This document shows positions 4,838-7,058 of a stretch of 7,058 nucleotides of DNA, in pieces (within the stretch, counting starts at the first letter, position 1; each line of letters begins with the position of its first letter). A model generated the notes under the pieces. It did no database searches. It had not been told where the DNA came from and saw nothing but the letters and a program-made list of their open reading frames with translations. This stretch comes from Anaerolineales bacterium. Its GTDB lineage: Bacteria > Chloroflexota > Anaerolineae > Anaerolineales > UBA4823. A program made the translations under genes and the position numbers. The stretch is from positions 1 to 7,058 of the forward strand of contig JAOAHK010000130.1 of assembly GCA_026415275.1 (NCBI GenBank), in the 5' to 3' direction.

Positions 4838-6739
4838 TTAACTGACTGCTTCGGGCAACGGTTCAAATTGGCTGCGATACAATTCTGCATAGAATCCATT
4901 TTGGCGAAGAAGAGTCTCATGGTTTCCTTGTTCCACAATGTTCCCATCTCTCATGACCAAGATTAGGTCCGCAGTGCGAATAGTTGATAGACGATGAGCG
5001 ATGATAAAACTAGTTCGTCCGCGCATCATCTTCTCCATGGCGGCTTGGATGAGTAATTCGGTGTGGGTATCGACCGAGCTGGTCGCTTCATCGAGGATCA
5101 ACATTTGGGGTTGGATCAAGATCGCCCGCGCAATGGTCATTAATTGTTTCTGCCCTTGTGATAGGTTCGTTACCTCTTCGTTCAAAACCATCTCATATCC
5201 TTCAGGTAGGGTGCGAATGAAATGGTCAATGTTGGCTGCCCGAGCGGCTTGGATGACCTCAGCATCGCTGGCGGCAGGGTATCCGTAACGAATGTTTTCC
5301 AGAATCGTCCCATTAAACAACCAGGCATCTTGTAATACCATTCCAAAAAGGCAACGTAAGTCTCCGCGAGGGAATTGGCGAATGTCCACGCCATCGATGA
5401 GGATTGCCCCGTGATCGACATCGTAAAAGCGCATCAATAGTTTTACCACGGTTGTTTTGCCAGCTCCTGTAGGACCGACAATGGCAACCCGTTGCCCAGC
5501 TTTGATTTTGGCCGAAAAACCGCGGATGACGGGTTGATCGGTGTTGTAACCAAAATAGACATCGCGGAACTCTACGTCGCCGCGCACATCATGTAAAGGC
5601 ATGACGGTATGGATATCTTCAGGTTCCTCTTCCTGAGCCAGGAAGTCAAACACGCGCTCCGCTGCAGATGCTGTTTGCTGCAAAACGTTGGAGATTGTGG
5701 CGATCTGAGTGATCGGCTGGGTGAACATGCGCACATATTGGATAAATGCTTGGATATCACCAACCGTAATGGCGCGGCGCACCGCTAACCAACCACCGAC
5801 AATGGTGACCGCCACAAAACCTAAGTTGCCCATAAAGCCCATCAAAGGCATCATCACTCCAGAGAAGAACTGCGCTTTCCACGCAGCCTCGTAGAGACGA
5901 ATGTTCAACTGATCAAATTTATTCAGGCTTTTCTGCTCACCGTTGAAAATCTTGATCACCTGGTGTGCGCCAAAGGACTCCTCCACATGCCCGTTAACAT
6001 GACCCAGTTCGTCTTGTTGTTGAGAGAAGTAGCGTTGGGAATTCTTGATGATCACCATCACCAATCCAAACGAGAGCGGCACCATCACCAAGGCGACCAA
6101 CGTCATGATCCAATTGATCGAAATCATCATCACCAAGACCCCGATTACGGTTGTTAGGGAGGTGATGATCTGCGTAAGGCTCTGATTTAGGGTTTGGTTG
6201 ATGGTATCAACGTCGTTGGTTAAGAATGAGAGCACTTCACCATGGGTCGTTTTGTCGAAATAACGAAAGGGCAACCGTTGAATTTTGTGCATTCCGTCCT
6301 TGCGCAAGCGGTAAGTAATCTTGAGGGCAACATCTGCCATTACCCAACCTTGCCAAAAGTTCAAGATAGCGGAGATGCCATAGAGCCCCAAAGTGATCAA
6401 TAAGTAGCGCCGAATTGCCCCAAAATCGATCCCGCCTTGGCCGGTCATCTGGGCAATCACCCCCTCGAATAATTCGGTGGTTGCCATCCCCAGTACTTTT
6501 GGGCCATAAATTGACAGCGCAGTGGAGAACAATGCCATTCCGATAACCACGATAACCCACATGCGGTAATCGCCGAGATATTGGAGCAGTTTTCGTAATG
6601 CACCTTTGAAATCACGCGCTTTTTCAACTTTACCCATTCCTGCCAGATGGGGACGACCACCAAAAGGCCCTCCTCCGCGACCAGGACCAAAAGCGGGAGG
6701 TAGAGTTCGTTCACGGTTGGAGGTCGGTTTCTGATTCAT
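4838..6739 (-). CDS. ABC exporter half-transporter, permease plus ATPase (catalytic-site partner)
   Basis: This 633-residue membrane protein fuses a type-1 exporter transmembrane domain (about six helices between residues 60 and 350) to an ATPase domain (about 385-620). Visible motifs are the A-loop Tyr398, Walker A GPTGAGKTT (422-430), Q-loop Gln470, signature LSQGQ (526-530), Walker B LILDE with catalytic Glu551, and H-loop His582. The signature deviates from LSGGQ, as in TM288 of the Thermotoga TM287/288 heterodimer. The N-terminus (about 13-36) is rich in Gly and Pro and precedes the first helix. ATG at 6739 overlaps the stop of the upstream half-transporter (ATGA), with GGAGG 7 bases before it, so the two are translationally coupled and should form a heterodimer. 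Exporters of this kind move drugs, lipids or peptides; the substrate cannot be read from sequence. A functional link to the hydrogenase is not indicated. Confidence 0.93.
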   Translation of the reverse strand: MNQKPTSNRERTLPPAFGPGRGGGPFGGRPHLAGMGKVEKARDFKGALRKLLQYLGDYRMWVIVVIGMALFSTALSIYGPKVLGMATTELFEGVIAQMTGQGGIDFGAIRRYLLITLGLYGISAILNFWQGWVMADVALKITYRLRKDGMHKIQRLPFRYFDKTTHGEVLSFLTNDVDTINQTLNQSLTQIITSLTTVIGVLVMMISINWIMTLVALVMVPLSFGLVMVIIKNSQRYFSQQQDELGHVNGHVEESFGAHQVIKIFNGEQKSLNKFDQLNIRLYEAAWKAQFFSGVMMPLMGFMGNLGFVAVTIVGGWLAVRRAITVGDIQAFIQYVRMFTQPITQIATISNVLQQTASAAERVFDFLAQEEEPEDIHTVMPLHDVRGDVEFRDVYFGYNTDQPVIRGFSAKIKAGQRVAIVGPTGAGKTTVVKLLMRFYDVDHGAILIDGVDIRQFPRGDLRCLFGMVLQDAWLFNGTILENIRYGYPAASDAEVIQAARAANIDHFIRTLPEGYEMVLNEEVTNLSQGQKQLMTIARAILIQPQMLILDEATSSVDTHTELLIQAAMEKMMRGRTSFIIAHRLSTIRTADLILVMRDGNIVEQGNHETLLRQNGFYAELYRSQFEPLPEAVS

Positions 6740-7058
6740 GCTACCACCTCCACCCCGAGTTGTGATTGAGCGATCTCGCGATAGACTTCACAAGTGACCA
6801 TGAGTTCCTCGTGAGTTCCTTTCCCCACAATGCGCCCTTGATCTAAAACGATAATCTGGTCAGCATCCTTGATACTTGCAACCCGCTGGCTTACAATGAA
6901 AACTGTAGCATTGGACAATCGCTTTCTTAATGCTCTGCGCAAGGCGAGATCAGTTTTATAATCTAGGGCAGAAAAGCTATCGTCAAAAATATAGATGGGC
7001 GCATCTTTGACCAAGGCTCTGGCGATGGCAAGGCGTTGTCTTTGCCCACCAGAGAGAT
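6736..7058 (-). CDS. ABC exporter half-transporter, C-terminal ATPase fragment (5' part outside window)
   Basis: The last 106 codons of an ATPase domain are visible; the gene enters from the right edge, so the real start is not here. The fragment opens directly with a canonical signature LSGGQRQRLAIARAL. It then shows Walker B IYIFDD, in which Asp replaces the catalytic Glu, followed by the D-loop SALD. The H-loop His is replaced by Gln (FIVSQRVASI in place of the usual AHRLST type). Both losses are typical of the non-catalytic half of heterodimeric exporters such as TM287, which explains the pairing with the overlapping downstream gene. Permease segments and Walker A must lie beyond position 7058. 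The internal TTG near 7014 encodes Leu within the ATPase domain and is not a start. Confidence 0.92.
   Translation of the reverse strand, partial: LSGGQRQRLAIARALVKDAPIYIFDDSFSALDYKTDLALRRALRKRLSNATVFIVSQRVASIKDADQIIVLDQGRIVGKGTHEELMVTCEVYREIAQSQLGVEVVA

Noticed and set aside
4708..4947. 79-codon minus-strand reading frame spanning the intergenic region
   Set aside because: It overlaps the 3' end of the ABC gene in another frame and the promoter/operator, shows no recognisable domain and lacks a convincing ribosome site.

Overview
All genes lie on the minus strand, so transcription runs from high to low coordinates. Base composition is balanced (near 50% GC by eye) and gene packing is typically bacterial, with 4-base ATGA overlaps and short gaps. 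The hydrogenase type and the style of the ABC transporter pair suggest an anaerobic or facultative bacterium, possibly Chloroflexota (Anaerolineae-like). That placement is an inference from protein flavour, not proof.

Right side (7058-4838): two overlapping genes encode a heterodimeric ABC exporter. Only the C-terminal part of the first half-transporter's ATPase domain is in the window. The second half-transporter is complete. Their sequence deviations fit one degenerate and one working ATP site: Asp in place of the catalytic Glu and Gln in place of the H-loop His in the first, and LSQGQ in place of LSGGQ in the second.

Middle (4837-4697): a 141-base intergenic region holds the apparent promoter of the next operon. 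It has a 16-bp CRP/FNR-family (or Rex-like) inverted repeat, TGTGA-N6-TCACT, centred about 42 bases upstream of the start point predicted from a TATATT -10 box. This is the geometry of an activator-dependent (class II) promoter.

Left side (4696-1): a tightly packed hydrogenase operon in the order beta (Fe-S), gamma (FAD/NAD(P)-binding, 2Fe-2S), delta ([NiFe] small subunit), alpha ([NiFe] large subunit), maturation protease, response regulator (cut by the window edge). The beta-gamma-delta-alpha order and domain content match cytoplasmic group 3b [NiFe] hydrogenases (NADP-linked 'sulfhydrogenases', as in Pyrococcus furiosus hydrogenase I). Electrons would pass between the Ni-Fe site in alpha, Fe-S clusters in delta and beta, and the flavin and NAD(P)H in gamma. 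The protease would trim the alpha C-terminus after nickel insertion. The response regulator overlaps the protease gene by 4 bases, which ties a signalling protein to the enzyme operon.

No RNA genes, CRISPR arrays, insertion sequences or long repeats were seen, and no gene-free stretch exceeds 300 bases. The window is a well-conserved metabolic operon. The most interesting points are its promoter, the co-encoded response regulator with an unusual phosphorylation loop, and the asymmetric ABC pair.
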